From contig NZ_CP060039.1 in NCBI RefSeq assembly GCF_014211915.1, positions 2,480,001 to 2,544,000 of the forward strand: a DNA stretch of 64,000 nucleotides, written 5' to 3'. Below are positions 16,145 to 25,260 of the stretch, piece after piece (within the stretch, counting starts at the first letter, position 1; each line of letters opens with the position of its first letter). The DNA comes from Burkholderia cenocepacia. GTDB lineage: Bacteria; Pseudomonadota; Gammaproteobacteria; Burkholderiales; Burkholderiaceae. A program made the translations under genes and the position numbers. The notes under the pieces were generated by a model. It had not been told where the DNA came from and ran no database searches. It saw only the letters and a program-made list of their open reading frames with translations.

Positions 16145-19100
16145 GCGTCTCCCACGAAGAAGGCCGCTTCAACCTGTCCGCGTGGGCGCTGCGCCACCAG
16201 GCGCTGGTCGTCTACCTGATCGCGCTCGCGACGCTCGCGGGCATCCTCGCCTATACGCGGCTCGCGCAATCCGAAGACCCGCCGTTCACGTTCCGCGTGA
16301 TGGTGATCCGCACCTTCTGGCCCGGCGCGAGCGCGCGACAGGTGCAGGAACAGGTGACCGACCGGATCGGCCGCAAGCTGCAGGAAACGCCGGCCATCGA
16401 CTTCCTGCGCAGCTATTCGCGCCCCGGCGAATCGCTGATCTTCTTCACGATGAAGGATTCGGCGCCCGTGAAGGACGTGCCCGAAACCTGGTACCAGATC
16501 CGCAAGAAGGTGGGCGACATCGGCTATACGCTGCCGCCCGGCGTGCAGGGCCCGTTCTTCAACGACGAATTCGGCGACGTCTACACCAACATCTGGACGC
16601 TCGAGGGCGACGGCTTCACGCCCGCGCAACTGCACGACTACGCGGACCAGTTGCGCACCGTGCTGCTGCGCGTGCCGGGCGTCGGCAAGGTCGACTATTT
16701 CGGCGACCCCGACCAGCGGATCTTCATCGAGGTCAACAACGCGCAGCTCACGCGCCTCGGCATCTCGCCGCAGCAGCTCGGCCAGGCAATCAACGCGCAG
16801 AACGACATCTCGTCGGCCGGCGTGCTGACGACCGCCGACGATCGCGTGTTCGTGCGGCCGAGCGGCCAGTTCGACAACGTCGATGCGATCGCCAATACGC
16901 TGATCCGCATCAACGGCCGCACGTTCCGGCTCGGCGATCTCGCCACCGTGAAACGCGGCTACGACGATCCTCAAGTCACGCAGATGCGAACCAACGGCCA
17001 TGCCGTGCTCGGCATCGGCGTGACGATGCAGCCGGGCGGCGACGTGATCCGGCTCGGCAAGGCGCTCGACGCCGAATCGAAGGACCTGCAGGCGCAACTG
17101 CCGGCCGGCCTCAAGCTGACGCTGGTGTCGAGCATGCCGCACGCGGTCTCGCATTCGGTCGACGACTTCCTCGAAGCCGTCGCCGAGGCGGTGGCGATCG
17201 TGCTGGTCGTGAGCCTCGTGTCGCTGGGGCTGCGCACCGGGATGGTCGTCGTGATCTCGATTCCGGTCGTGCTCGCGGTCACCGCGCTGTTCATGTACCT
17301 GTTCGACATCGGGCTGCACAAGGTGTCGCTCGGCACGCTCGTGCTCGCGCTCGGGCTGCTCGTCGACGACGCGATCATCGCGGTCGAGATGATGGCCGTG
17401 AAGCTCGAACAGGGCTACACCCGCGCGCGCGCCGCCGCGTTCGCGTACACCAGCACCGCGTTCCCGATGCTGACGGGCACGCTCGTCACGGTATCGGGCT
17501 TCCTGCCGATCGCGCTCGCGAAATCGAGCACCGGCGAATACACGCGCTCGATCTTCGAGGTGTCGGCGATCGCGCTGGTCGCGTCGTGGTTCGCGGCCGT
17601 CGTGCTGATCCCGCTGCTCGGCTTCCACCTGCTGCCCGAGCGCAAGCGGCACGCGCACGAGGCGCACCTGCCCGACGATCACGAGCACGACATCTACGAC
17701 ACGCGCTTCTACCGGCGGCTGCGCGGCTGGATCGACTGGTGCATCGAGCGGCGCTTCGTCGTGCTGCTGATCACGGGCGCCCTCTTCGTCGTCGCGATGA
17801 TGGGCTTCTCGCTGGTGCCGCAGCAGTTCTTCCCGAGCTCCGACCGGCCCGAGCTGCTGGTCGACCTGCGGCTGCCCGAAGGCGCGTCGTTCGCGGCGAC
17901 GCTGCGCGAGACCGAGCGTCTCGAGAAAGTGATCGCCAAGCGGCCCGAGATCGACCATGCGGTGAACTTCGTCGGCAGCGGCGCGCCGCGCTTCTACCTG
18001 CCGCTCGACCAGCAGCTGCAACTGCCGAACTTCGCGCAGTTCGTGATCACCGCGAAATCGGTCGAGGATCGCGAGAAACTCGCGACCTGGCTCGAAACCA
18101 CGCTGCGCGACACGTTCCCGGCCGTGCGCTGGCGCCTGTCGCGGCTCGAGAACGGCCCGCCGGTCGGCTATCCGGTGCAGTTCCGCGTGAGCGGCGACAG
18201 CATCGCGACGGTCCGCTCGATCGCCGAGAAGGTCGCGGCGACGATGCGCGGCGATGCGCGCACGGTCAACGTGCAGTTCGACTGGGACGAGCCCGCCGAG
18301 CGCTCGGTGCGCTTCGAGCTCGACCAGAAGAAGGCGCGCGAGCTGAACGTCACGTCGCAGGACGTGTCGAGCTTCCTCGCGATGACGCTGTCCGGTACGA
18401 CCGTCACGCAGTATCGCGAGCGCGACAAGCTGATCGCCGTCGACCTGCGCGCGCCGCGCGCCGACCGCGTCGATCCGGCCAAGCTCGCGGGCCTCGCGCT
18501 GCCGACGCCGAACGGCCCCGTGCCGCTCGGCTCGCTCGGCCGCTTCACGCCGACGCTCGAATACGGCGTCGTGTGGGAGCGCGACCGCCAGCCGACCATC
18601 ACCGTGCAGTCGGACGTGCGCGCCGGCGCCCAGGGCATCGACGTCACGCATGCGGTCGACGCGAAGCTGAATGCGCTGCGCGCGCAGTTGCCGGTCGGCT
18701 ATCAGATCAACATCGGCGGCTCGGTCGAGGAAAGCGCGAAGGCGCAGAAGTCGATCAACGCGCAGATGCCGCTGATGGCGATCGCCGTGTTCACGCTGCT
18801 GATGATCCAGCTCCAGAGCTTCTCGCGCGTGCTGATGGTCGTGCTGACCGCGCCGCTCGGGCTGATCGGCGTGGTCGCGACGCTGCTGCTGTTCGGCCAG
18901 CCGTTCGGTTTCGTCGCGATGCTCGGCGTGATCGCGATGTTCGGGATCATCATGCGCAACTCGGTGATCCTGGTCGACCAGATCGAGCAGGACATCGCGG
19001 CCGGCCACGGCCGTGTCGACGCGATCATCGGCGCGACCGTGCGGCGCTTCCGGCCGATCACGCTGACGGCCGCGGCCGCGGTGCTCGCGCTGATCCCGCT

Positions 19101-19287
19101 GCTGCGCTCGAACTTCTTCGGGCCGATGGCGACCGCGCTGATGGGCGGCATCACGAGCGCGACCGTGCTGACGCTGTTCTACCTGCCCGCGCTGTACGCG
19201 ACGTGGTTCCGCGTGAAGCGCGACGAACGCGACCCGCAGGACGGCCCGCCGCCCGGCGGCACGCCTGCCGCGCCGTCGGGAGCCTGA
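16141..19287 (+). CDS. RND efflux transporter permease (HAE-1 type)
   Basis: The 1048-residue length and duplicated six-helix layout match hydrophobe/amphiphile RND pumps. The first helix follows FNLSAWALRHQALVVYLIA. TM4 has the proton-relay aspartates in LGLLVDDAIIAVEMMAVK. The second half begins near residue 535, with RRFVVLLITGALFVVA. N-terminal residues such as SEDPPFTFRVMVIRTFWPGA place it near TriC/MexK-like pumps rather than AcrB or MexB; this is a visual judgement. GTG start at 16141 overlaps the adaptor stop. The outer-membrane gene follows after 2 bp. Substrates are unknown. Confidence 0.9.
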   Translation: MSVSHEEGRFNLSAWALRHQALVVYLIALATLAGILAYTRLAQSEDPPFTFRVMVIRTFWPGASARQVQEQVTDRIGRKLQETPAIDFLRSYSRPGESLIFFTMKDSAPVKDVPETWYQIRKKVGDIGYTLPPGVQGPFFNDEFGDVYTNIWTLEGDGFTPAQLHDYADQLRTVLLRVPGVGKVDYFGDPDQRIFIEVNNAQLTRLGISPQQLGQAINAQNDISSAGVLTTADDRVFVRPSGQFDNVDAIANTLIRINGRTFRLGDLATVKRGYDDPQVTQMRTNGHAVLGIGVTMQPGGDVIRLGKALDAESKDLQAQLPAGLKLTLVSSMPHAVSHSVDDFLEAVAEAVAIVLVVSLVSLGLRTGMVVVISIPVVLAVTALFMYLFDIGLHKVSLGTLVLALGLLVDDAIIAVEMMAVKLEQGYTRARAAAFAYTSTAFPMLTGTLVTVSGFLPIALAKSSTGEYTRSIFEVSAIALVASWFAAVVLIPLLGFHLLPERKRHAHEAHLPDDHEHDIYDTRFYRRLRGWIDWCIERRFVVLLITGALFVVAMMGFSLVPQQFFPSSDRPELLVDLRLPEGASFAATLRETERLEKVIAKRPEIDHAVNFVGSGAPRFYLPLDQQLQLPNFAQFVITAKSVEDREKLATWLETTLRDTFPAVRWRLSRLENGPPVGYPVQFRVSGDSIATVRSIAEKVAATMRGDARTVNVQFDWDEPAERSVRFELDQKKARELNVTSQDVSSFLAMTLSGTTVTQYRERDKLIAVDLRAPRADRVDPAKLAGLALPTPNGPVPLGSLGRFTPTLEYGVVWERDRQPTITVQSDVRAGAQGIDVTHAVDAKLNALRAQLPVGYQINIGGSVEESAKAQKSINAQMPLMAIAVFTLLMIQLQSFSRVLMVVLTAPLGLIGVVATLLLFGQPFGFVAMLGVIAMFGIIMRNSVILVDQIEQDIAAGHGRVDAIIGATVRRFRPITLTAAAAVLALIPLLRSNFFGPMATALMGGITSATVLTLFYLPALYATWFRVKRDERDPQDGPPPGGTPAAPSGA

Positions 19288-19289
19288 CC

Positions 19290-20858
19290 ATGGATCGATC
19301 GATGACCCTGAAAACGAAAGCCGTGCGGGCGCTCACGGTGGCGAGCCTGGCCGGCCCGCTCGCGGGCTGCGCGTGGTTCGCGCCGAGCGGCGAGCCGCCC
19401 GCGATGCCGTCGCCCGCGCACTACGGCGCCGCGCCGCAAGTCGAGCAGACCGTGTCCGCGCACGGCGTCGCGCAGCAGTTCGAGGTCGGCGCGCAGCCGG
19501 TGCCGGACTGGTGGAAACAGTACCGTTCCGATGCGCTGAACGCGCTCGTCGACGAAGGGCTGCGCAACAGCCCGACGCTGAGCGCGGCGTCGCATTCGCT
19601 GGATGCCGCGCGCGAACAGTTGCGCGGTCAGATCGGCAGCTCGATGCTGCCGTCGATCGACGCGGGCGGCCAGGCCACGCGCCAGCGCGCGCTCGGCGTG
19701 CCGATTCCCGCGCTCGGCGCGCCGACGCTGCTGTACGACACGTTCGTCGGGCAACTGCAGGCGAGCTACACGGTCGACCTGTTCGGCGTGTCGCGCTTCG
19801 CGAACCGCGCGCTCGCGAAACGCGTCGACGTCAGCGCGTTCCAGCTCGAATCCGCGCGGCGCGCGCTGGCCGCGAACATCGTCACCGCATCGATCACCGT
19901 GTCGGTGCTCAATGCGCAGATCGACACGACCGAGCGGCTCGTCGCGCTCGCGAACGACCAGGCGCATGACGCGGAGCGCCGCCATGCGCTCGGTTCGGCC
20001 TCGCGCAGCGACGCGTTGAACGCCCGGCAAAGCGCCGACACGTTCGCCGCGAGCCTGCCCGCGCTACGCCAGCAGCGCGACTCGGCGCGTCACGCGCTCG
20101 CGGTGCTGGTCGGCCGCACGCCCGACCGGCCGCCGGCCGATCTCGCGCTCACCGATCTGCACCTGCCCGAGCAGGTGCCCGTCGTCGTGCCGTCGGACCT
20201 GCTGCAAAGCCGCCCCGACATCCAGGCCGCCGACGCGGGGCTGAAGGCCGCCGCCGCCGAAGTCGGCCTCGCGACCGCGCAGATGTTTCCGCAACTGTCG
20301 CTGTCGGCGGCGATGGGCAAAGGCGGCTTCAGCTGGCCGGCGATGCTGTCGGGCGCCGGCGCGATCTGGAACGTCGGCGCGTCGCTGAGCCAGCCGATCT
20401 TCCATGGCGGCGCGCTGCTCGCCCAGCGCCGCGCGGCGAAAGCGACCTACGAGGCCGCGGTCGACCAGTACAAGCAGGCGGTGCTCGGCGCGTTCCAGAA
20501 CGTCGCCGATTCGCTCGCGGCGCTCGAGCACGACGCGGAGGCGCTCGATGCATCGTCGCGCGCCGCGCTGTCCGCACGGGGCGCGTACGACGACGCGGCC
20601 GCCCGCGTGCGGCTCGGTGCGTTGCCGCCGTCGGCGGCGCGCGCGAGCGAGCTGCAGTACCGCAATGCGCGGCTCGACGAGATTCGCGCGACCGGCGCAC
20701 GGTTCGCGGATACCGCGCGGCTTTACCAGGCGATGGGCACGCCGCCGGCCGACACCGGCGACAAGTCCGTTAAAACCGGCCACGCGGCCGGCGACGGCAC
20801 GGCCGGCACGCAAGCACGCGCCGCCACGCCCGACGCCGCCGTCCCTTCGGCGCAATAA
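19290..20858 (+). CDS. RND efflux outer-membrane factor (OprM/NodT family) lipoprotein
   Basis: The 522-residue TolC-family lipoprotein has signal and lipobox LAGPLAGCAWF. Two outer-membrane-efflux repeats follow, with the WWKQYRSDALNALVDEGL opening and the SRPDIQAADAGLKAAAAEVG segment typical of NodT/OprM proteins. It forms the trimeric channel of the tripartite pump. It begins 2 bp after the pump stop. The C-terminal 50 residues (after LYQAMGTPPADTG) are an unusual alanine/threonine-rich tail. A long hairpin lies 10 bp past the stop. Confidence 0.88.
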   Translation: MDRSMTLKTKAVRALTVASLAGPLAGCAWFAPSGEPPAMPSPAHYGAAPQVEQTVSAHGVAQQFEVGAQPVPDWWKQYRSDALNALVDEGLRNSPTLSAASHSLDAAREQLRGQIGSSMLPSIDAGGQATRQRALGVPIPALGAPTLLYDTFVGQLQASYTVDLFGVSRFANRALAKRVDVSAFQLESARRALAANIVTASITVSVLNAQIDTTERLVALANDQAHDAERRHALGSASRSDALNARQSADTFAASLPALRQQRDSARHALAVLVGRTPDRPPADLALTDLHLPEQVPVVVPSDLLQSRPDIQAADAGLKAAAAEVGLATAQMFPQLSLSAAMGKGGFSWPAMLSGAGAIWNVGASLSQPIFHGGALLAQRRAAKATYEAAVDQYKQAVLGAFQNVADSLAALEHDAEALDASSRAALSARGAYDDAAARVRLGALPPSAARASELQYRNARLDEIRATGARFADTARLYQAMGTPPADTGDKSVKTGHAAGDGTAGTQARAATPDAAVPSAQ

Positions 20859-20868
20859 CCAGCCCCTT

Positions 20869-20911
20869 CGATCGGACGCGCGTACGGATTCCCGACACGC
20901 GCGTCCGATCG
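20869..20911 (+). terminator. Long hairpin after the efflux operon
   Basis: A perfect 15-bp inverted repeat (CGATCGGACGCGCGT at 20869-20883 and its complement at 20897-20911) with a 13-base loop follows the outer-membrane factor gene. There is no clean T tract, so it may act as a Rho-independent terminator of low efficiency or as an mRNA-stabilising end. Confidence 0.55.
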
Positions 20912-20923
20912 CCGATCTTCCGC

Positions 20924-20954
20924 TTGACCCTCACGTAGCGTAACGTTCGAGACT
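20924..20954 (+). promoter_or_regulatory. Likely MerR-type autoregulated promoter
   Basis: TTGACC (20924-20929) is followed by a dyad centred on ACGTAGCGTAACGT (20934-20947) and a weak -10 near 20949-20954. This gives the overlong 19-bp spacer typical of MerR-controlled promoters, 29 bp before the MerR start codon. Confidence 0.5.
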
Positions 20955-20982
20955 CCAGTGTGCGCACCGAACGGAGGAACGA

Positions 20983-22011
20983 ATGCGGCTGAAAGTGGGA
21001 GACCTGGCGAAACGCAGCGGGCTGACCGTCCGCACGCTTCATCACTATCACGCAATCGGTCTGCTGACGCCTTCGGCGCGCGCCGACAACGGCTACCGGC
21101 TGTACGACCGCGACGACATCGCCCGGCTTCACCAGATCCAGGCCCTGCGTCGCTTCGGACTGTCGCTCGCCGAAATCGGCGATTACTTGAACCAGCCCGG
21201 TACCCCGCTCGTCGATCTCGTCGCGAAGCAGATCGCGTCGCTCGACCGCCAGCTCGCGCAAACCGCACAGCTGCGCGAGCGGCTCGCGAGCCTGCATGCG
21301 CAGCTCGCGGCGGGCACCGAGCCGGAACTGGCCGATTGGCTCACCACACTGGAGTTGATGACCGTGTACGACAAATATTTCTCCGAGGAAGAACTCGCGC
21401 GCCTGCCGATGTACCAGAAGAGCCAGGCGGGCGACGCGGAATGGACCGCGCTCGTTGCCGAAGTGCGCGCGCTGCACGAGGCGGGCGTGCCCGCCGAGGA
21501 CGAGCGCGTCCGTGCGCTCGCCTCGCGCTGGATGGCGCAACTGGTGCGCGACACGAACAATGATCCGCGCCTGCTCGCGAAGCTGAACCTGATGCACGAG
21601 CACGAACCGTCGATGCAGTCGAAGATCGGCATTTCGACCGCGTTGCGCGACTATGTGCTGCGCGCTTCATCGGAAACGAAGATGCGGCTCTTCGAGAAGT
21701 ATCTGGAGCCGGACGAGGTCCGCTTCATGCGGGCGCACTACGCCGAACGCGCGATGGAATGGCCGCAACTGATGGCCGACGTGCGCGACGCGATCGATGC
21801 GGGCGCGCAGCCCGATTCGCCGCAAGGCCGCGCGCTCGCGCAGCGCTGGCTCGAGCTGTTCTGCAGCTACGCGGGCCACGATCCGGCCACGCACGCGAAA
21901 TTCCGCCACGCGCTGATGAACGAGCCGGCGCTGACGAAGGATTCGTGGACCGACGACACGCTGCTCGGTTTCGTGCGCGAAGCGATGGCGCAGTTGGCGC
22001 CGGCGCGTTGA
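20983..22011 (+). CDS. MerR-family regulator with TipAS-like domains
   Basis: The 342-residue protein has an N-terminal MerR winged helix (KVGDLAKRSGLTVRTLHHYH, residues 4-23; DNGYRLYDRDDIARLHQI following) and a dimerisation coiled coil. A C-terminal region with the KYFSEEELARLP segment follows, typical of TipAS/antibiotic-recognition domains. A second related segment follows (HYAERAMEWPQLMADVRDAI), so the effector part may be duplicated. TipA-type MerR proteins bind thiopeptides or other multidrug ligands. GGAGG-like sequence lies before ATG at 20983. No efflux target is adjacent on the same transcript, though the RND operon ends just upstream. Confidence 0.8.
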   Translation: MRLKVGDLAKRSGLTVRTLHHYHAIGLLTPSARADNGYRLYDRDDIARLHQIQALRRFGLSLAEIGDYLNQPGTPLVDLVAKQIASLDRQLAQTAQLRERLASLHAQLAAGTEPELADWLTTLELMTVYDKYFSEEELARLPMYQKSQAGDAEWTALVAEVRALHEAGVPAEDERVRALASRWMAQLVRDTNNDPRLLAKLNLMHEHEPSMQSKIGISTALRDYVLRASSETKMRLFEKYLEPDEVRFMRAHYAERAMEWPQLMADVRDAIDAGAQPDSPQGRALAQRWLELFCSYAGHDPATHAKFRHALMNEPALTKDSWTDDTLLGFVREAMAQLAPAR

Positions 22012-22104
22012 TCGCATGACGGGCGGGCGTCAGGCGGGGTTCCCGTGTGCCGCCCGTTTCACCATGGGCAGCCGGTATCGCGCGCACGACGGCCGGGCGC
22101 CCGC

Positions 22105-22629
22105 CTAGTCGTTGCGCAAGCTGACCGCGCGCCAGCGCTTCATCATGTGACGCAGAAACTCGGGCTGCGCCTTCAGATCTGCATTCGGCACGGGCGCCGC
22201 GCCGCCGTCGACGAACTTGCCGTTGACCATGACGGTTTCCTCGCCGCGCAGCACGTATTTGGTGCCCGCGTCGATCAGGAAGTACTTCACCTGATCGGCG
22301 CTCACGTCTCCCCGGCAACCGATCTTGTACGCGAACAGGAACTGCTTGCGGCCGTTGCCGAGCAGGTCGCGCATTTCGATCGACTTCGGCACGACGTCGA
22401 GAATCACGTCGACCGGGCAATCCTTCACGTAGTCGCGCACCGTCCAGTCGGGGTGGCCGTCGAGCGTCGCGGACACCTTGAGCTCGACGTCGTCGCCGGC
22501 CGCGGTTCTGGCGAGCGTCACCGCGTGTGCGCCGGCCGCATCGGTCCACGTGTAGTCGGCGGCGTGCGCCGGGCTGGCCAGCGCTGCGACTGCGAGCCAC
22601 AGGCAACGCGAAAGGGCATGTCTTTTCAT
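22105..22629 (-). CDS. Conserved secreted protein of unknown function
   Basis: The 174-residue protein has a signal peptide (MKRHALSRCLWLAVAALASPAHA). The mature domain holds two cysteines (VKDCPVD and YKIGCRGD) that could form a disulfide, plus a beta-rich pattern. I do not recognise the family. ATG at 22629 is preferred because it gives a standard signal peptide; an in-frame ATG at 22665 adds 12 residues. It is convergent with the MerR gene and lies downstream of the FisR-like gene on the same strand (83 bp gap). Confidence 0.65.
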   Translation of the reverse strand: MKRHALSRCLWLAVAALASPAHAADYTWTDAAGAHAVTLARTAAGDDVELKVSATLDGHPDWTVRDYVKDCPVDVILDVVPKSIEMRDLLGNGRKQFLFAYKIGCRGDVSADQVKYFLIDAGTKYVLRGEETVMVNGKFVDGGAAPVPNADLKAQPEFLRHMMKRWRAVSLRND

Positions 22630-22712
22630 CGGTGGGAGCGAAAGCGCTGAAATCGAACGCGCCATTATCGACAAAGCCGCGTGCCGCCGCCAGCCGCGCG
22701 CGCCCCGCCCGT

Positions 22713-24095
22713 TCAGCGCTCGCGCGAGCCGAGGCCGAGCGCCTTCATCCGCCGGTACAGCGTCCGCTCGCTCAATCCGAGCTGCTCGGCCAGCGCCTTG
22801 CGCGTGCCGTCGAACGTGCGCGCGATACGAACCAGCTCGGCATCCGACACGCCGCGCGCGTCCGCCGCCTGCGCGTGCGGCGCCGCCGCTGCCGCGACGA
22901 GTTCGGCCGGCAGATGCTCGACGCGGATCGTCCCGTCGTCGGCGAACAGGCACGCGCGTTCGAGCACGTTGCGCAGCTCGCGGATGTTGCCGGGCCACGC
23001 ATATGCATCGAGGCACGCCCGCGCGCGCTCGGTCAGCGTGAATGGCCGCGCATTCGCGTCGCCCGCGTTGCCGCGCGTGTTCGCGATCCGCCGCAGGATC
23101 GATTCGGCCAGCAGCGCGACGTCGCCCTGCCGTTCGCGCAGCGCCGGCAGCGGAATCGGAAACGCGTTGATCCGGTAGTAAAGATCCTGCCGGAACCGGC
23201 CGTCGTCGATCATCTCGCGCAGCGGCTTGTGCGTGGCCGCGACCAGCCGGAAATCCGCACGCAGCGCCTCGACGCCGCCCACGCGCCGGAACGTGCCCGA
23301 TTCGATCAGCCGCAGCAGCTTCACCTGCATCGGCAGCGGCACGTCGCCGATCTCGTCGAGAAACAGCGTGCCGCCCTGCGCGGTTTCGACGAGGCCCGGC
23401 TTGCGCTGGTTCGCGCCGGTGAACGCGCCCTTCTCGTAGCCGAACAGTTCGCTCTCGAACAGCGTCTCGGCGATCCCCGAGCAATCGACGACGACGAACG
23501 GCCCCATCGCGCGGTCGCTCGCCTCGTGCAGCGCGCGGGCGAACAACTCCTTGCCGGTGCCCGATTCGCCGAGCAGCAGCACCGGCAGCGTCGAGGGTGC
23601 CACGCGCTGCAGCGCGCCGAGCGCCGCGTTGAATGCATCGGAGCCGCCGACGAGCCCTTCCGCGCTCGGCTGCGCGGACGCGCTACGCACCGTCGTCAGC
23701 CGCTCGACGTACGCGATCACGTTGCCGTGTGCATCGAAGATCGGCCGCAGCTCGACGTCGACATGCTCGGGGCCGCGCGGCGTGTGATGGATGTGCAGCA
23801 CGCGGTTCAGCCCGCGCGACTCGAGCGCCTGCTTCATCGGGCAATGCTCGCCGGCCTGGTCGCACGGCACGTCGTAGTGGTGCGACACCTGGAAACAGTG
23901 CCGGCCCACATGCTCGACGCCGGCCACGCCGAACTGGCGCCGGTACGCATCGTTCGCCGCGAGGATCCGGTAGTCGGGATCGACCACGATCATCGGCTGC
24001 GGATCCTGCTCGAGATACGCGACGAGCGCGCGGACGTCCGGCATCGCGGCGCGGCGCGGAACAGGGACGATCGGAATGGTGTCGTGCGGATTCAT
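22713..24095 (-). CDS. fisR: FisR-like sigma-54-dependent sulfide/polysulfide-responsive activator
   Basis: The 460-residue protein has three parts. An N-terminal sensor is followed by an AAA+ sigma-54 interaction domain (Walker [15 protein letters not shown] loop in [15 protein letters not shown]; Walker [13 protein letters not shown]) and a C-terminal Fis-type HTH ([20 protein letters not shown]). The sensor carries Cys67, Cys78 and Cys85. Their 11- and 7-residue spacing equals that of Cys53/64/71 in Cupriavidus FisR, which reacts with polysulfide. It diverges from a persulfide dioxygenase/SQR operon with a sigma-54 promoter. ATG at 24095 is chosen; the longer frame would run through the binding sites. 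Confidence 0.85.
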   Translation of the reverse strand: MNPHDTIPIVPVPRRAAMPDVRALVAYLEQDPQPMIVVDPDYRILAANDAYRRQFGVAGVEHVGRHCFQVSHHYDVPCDQAGEHCPMKQALESRGLNRVLHIHHTPRGPEHVDVELRPIFDAHGNVIAYVERLTTVRSASAQPSAEGLVGGSDAFNAALGALQRVAPSTLPVLLLGESGTGKELFARALHEASDRAMGPFVVVDCSGIAETLFESELFGYEKGAFTGANQRKPGLVETAQGGTLFLDEIGDVPLPMQVKLLRLIESGTFRRVGGVEALRADFRLVAATHKPLREMIDDGRFRQDLYYRINAFPIPLPALRERQGDVALLAESILRRIANTRGNAGDANARPFTLTERARACLDAYAWPGNIRELRNVLERACLFADDGTIRVEHLPAELVAAAAAPHAQAADARGVSDAELVRIARTFDGTRKALAEQLGLSERTLYRRMKALGLGSRER

Positions 24096-24130
24096 GCGGC
24101 GGCTCGCTCGGCGAAGGGGCGCCCGGACGG

Positions 24131-24180
24131 ACTGCCAGGCTGGCTGCCAATTCTGCCACGACACTGCCAGTTGTGGCAGT
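24131..24180 (+). promoter_or_regulatory. Enhancer sites for the FisR-like activator
   Basis: A perfect inverted repeat ACTGCCAgttgTGGCAGT lies at 24163-24180. Three further CTGCCA half sites lie at 24132-24137, 24144-24149 and 24153-24158. The cluster is 108-158 bp upstream of the -24 element, a normal distance for bacterial enhancer binding proteins. Confidence 0.7.
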
Positions 24181-24287
24181 CCTCGTCTGCCGCCGGATGT
24201 CGCCGCCACTTCCTCAGGGCCGCCGACGCCCCGAAAATCCGTGCTGAATCAAGCCCCTGCCACATCGGCAGATGCTGCGTCGCAGAC

Positions 24288-24302
24288 TGGCACGCTTCTT
24301 GA
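24288..24302 (+). promoter_or_regulatory. Sigma-54 (-24/-12) promoter of the sulfide oxidation operon
   Basis: TGGCACGcttcTTGA matches the sigma-54 consensus TGGCACG-N4-TTGC at all but the last base. It has correct GG to G(C) spacing of 12 and lies 46 bp before the dioxygenase GTG start. Confidence 0.8.
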
Positions 24303-24348
24303 GACAAAGACCGCGATTGCAGATGCAGAACCCGATCGAGGACACCCC

Positions 24349-25233
24349 GTGAGCAACGCCCCCGCCCTGTCGGTCGAAGGTTTTTTCGACCCGGCCACCC
24401 ACACCGTCAGCTATCTCCTGCTCGATACGGCGAGCCGCGCGTGCGCGCTGATCGACAGCGTGCTCGACTACGACCCGAAATCCGGCCGCACGCGCACCGC
24501 CAGCGCCGACCGGCTGATCGCGCGCGTCGCCGAACTCGGCGCGACCGTGCACTGGCTGCTGGAGACGCACGTCCATGCCGACCACCTGTCGGCCGCGCCC
24601 TACCTGAAAGCACGGGTCGGCGGCCAGATCGCGATCGGTTCGCACGTGCGCCGCGTGCAGCACGTGTTCGGCACGCTGTTCAACGCGGGGCCGGGCTTCG
24701 CGGAAGACGGCCGCCAGTTCGACCGGCTCGTCGACGACGGCGACACGCTCGCGCTCGGCGCGCTGACGATCCGCGCGCTGCACACGCCGGGCCACACGCC
24801 CGCGTGCATGACCTACTGCGTGGACGACGCGACGCAGCGCGTGGCGTTCGTCGGCGACACGCTGTTCATGCCCGACTACGGCACGGCCCGCTGCGACTTC
24901 CCCGGCGGCGACGCGCGCACGCTGTACCGCTCGATCGCGCGCGTGCTCGCGCTGCCCACCGACACGCGCCTGTTCCTGTGCCACGACTACCAGCCGGGCG
25001 GCCGCGACGTGCAGTTCGTGACGACCGTCGCCGAGCAGCGCCGCGCGAACGTGCACGTGAAGGACGGCGTGAGCGAGGACGATTTCGTCGCGATGCGCAC
25101 CGCGCGCGACGCGACGCTCGACATGCCGGTGCTGATGTTGCCGTCCGTGCAGGTCAACATGCGCGCCGGCCACCTGCCCGAACCCGAGAACAACGGCGTG
25201 CGCTACCTGAAGATTCCGCTCGACGCGATCTGA
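24349..25233 (+). CDS. Persulfide dioxygenase (ETHE1/Blh-like, metallo-beta-lactamase fold)
   Basis: The 294-residue protein has the metallo-beta-lactamase signature THVHADH (residues 73-79). The other metal ligands are in LHTPGHTPACMTYC and GDTLFMPDYGTARCDFPGG, and CHDYQPGG closes the site. The TARCDFPGGDARTLYRSI region is typical of persulfide dioxygenases, which oxidise glutathione persulfide to sulfite with one Fe(II). GTG at 24349 is preceded by GAGGAC; the upstream open frame covers the promoter. It is the first gene of a sigma-54-driven operon with a DUF442-SQR fusion and a TauE exporter: together sulfide to persulfide to sulfite and export. Confidence 0.88.
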   Translation: MSNAPALSVEGFFDPATHTVSYLLLDTASRACALIDSVLDYDPKSGRTRTASADRLIARVAELGATVHWLLETHVHADHLSAAPYLKARVGGQIAIGSHVRRVQHVFGTLFNAGPGFAEDGRQFDRLVDDGDTLALGALTIRALHTPGHTPACMTYCVDDATQRVAFVGDTLFMPDYGTARCDFPGGDARTLYRSIARVLALPTDTRLFLCHDYQPGGRDVQFVTTVAEQRRANVHVKDGVSEDDFVAMRTARDATLDMPVLMLPSVQVNMRAGHLPEPENNGVRYLKIPLDAI

Positions 25234-25260
25234 GTGCTGCACCCCACCGAGAACCCCGAC

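Noticed and set aside
15793-19008. 1071-codon open frame antisense to the RND pump gene
   Set aside because: High-GC antisense artefact: composition is arginine/histidine-rich without domains, and the opposite strand encodes a full-length conserved pump.
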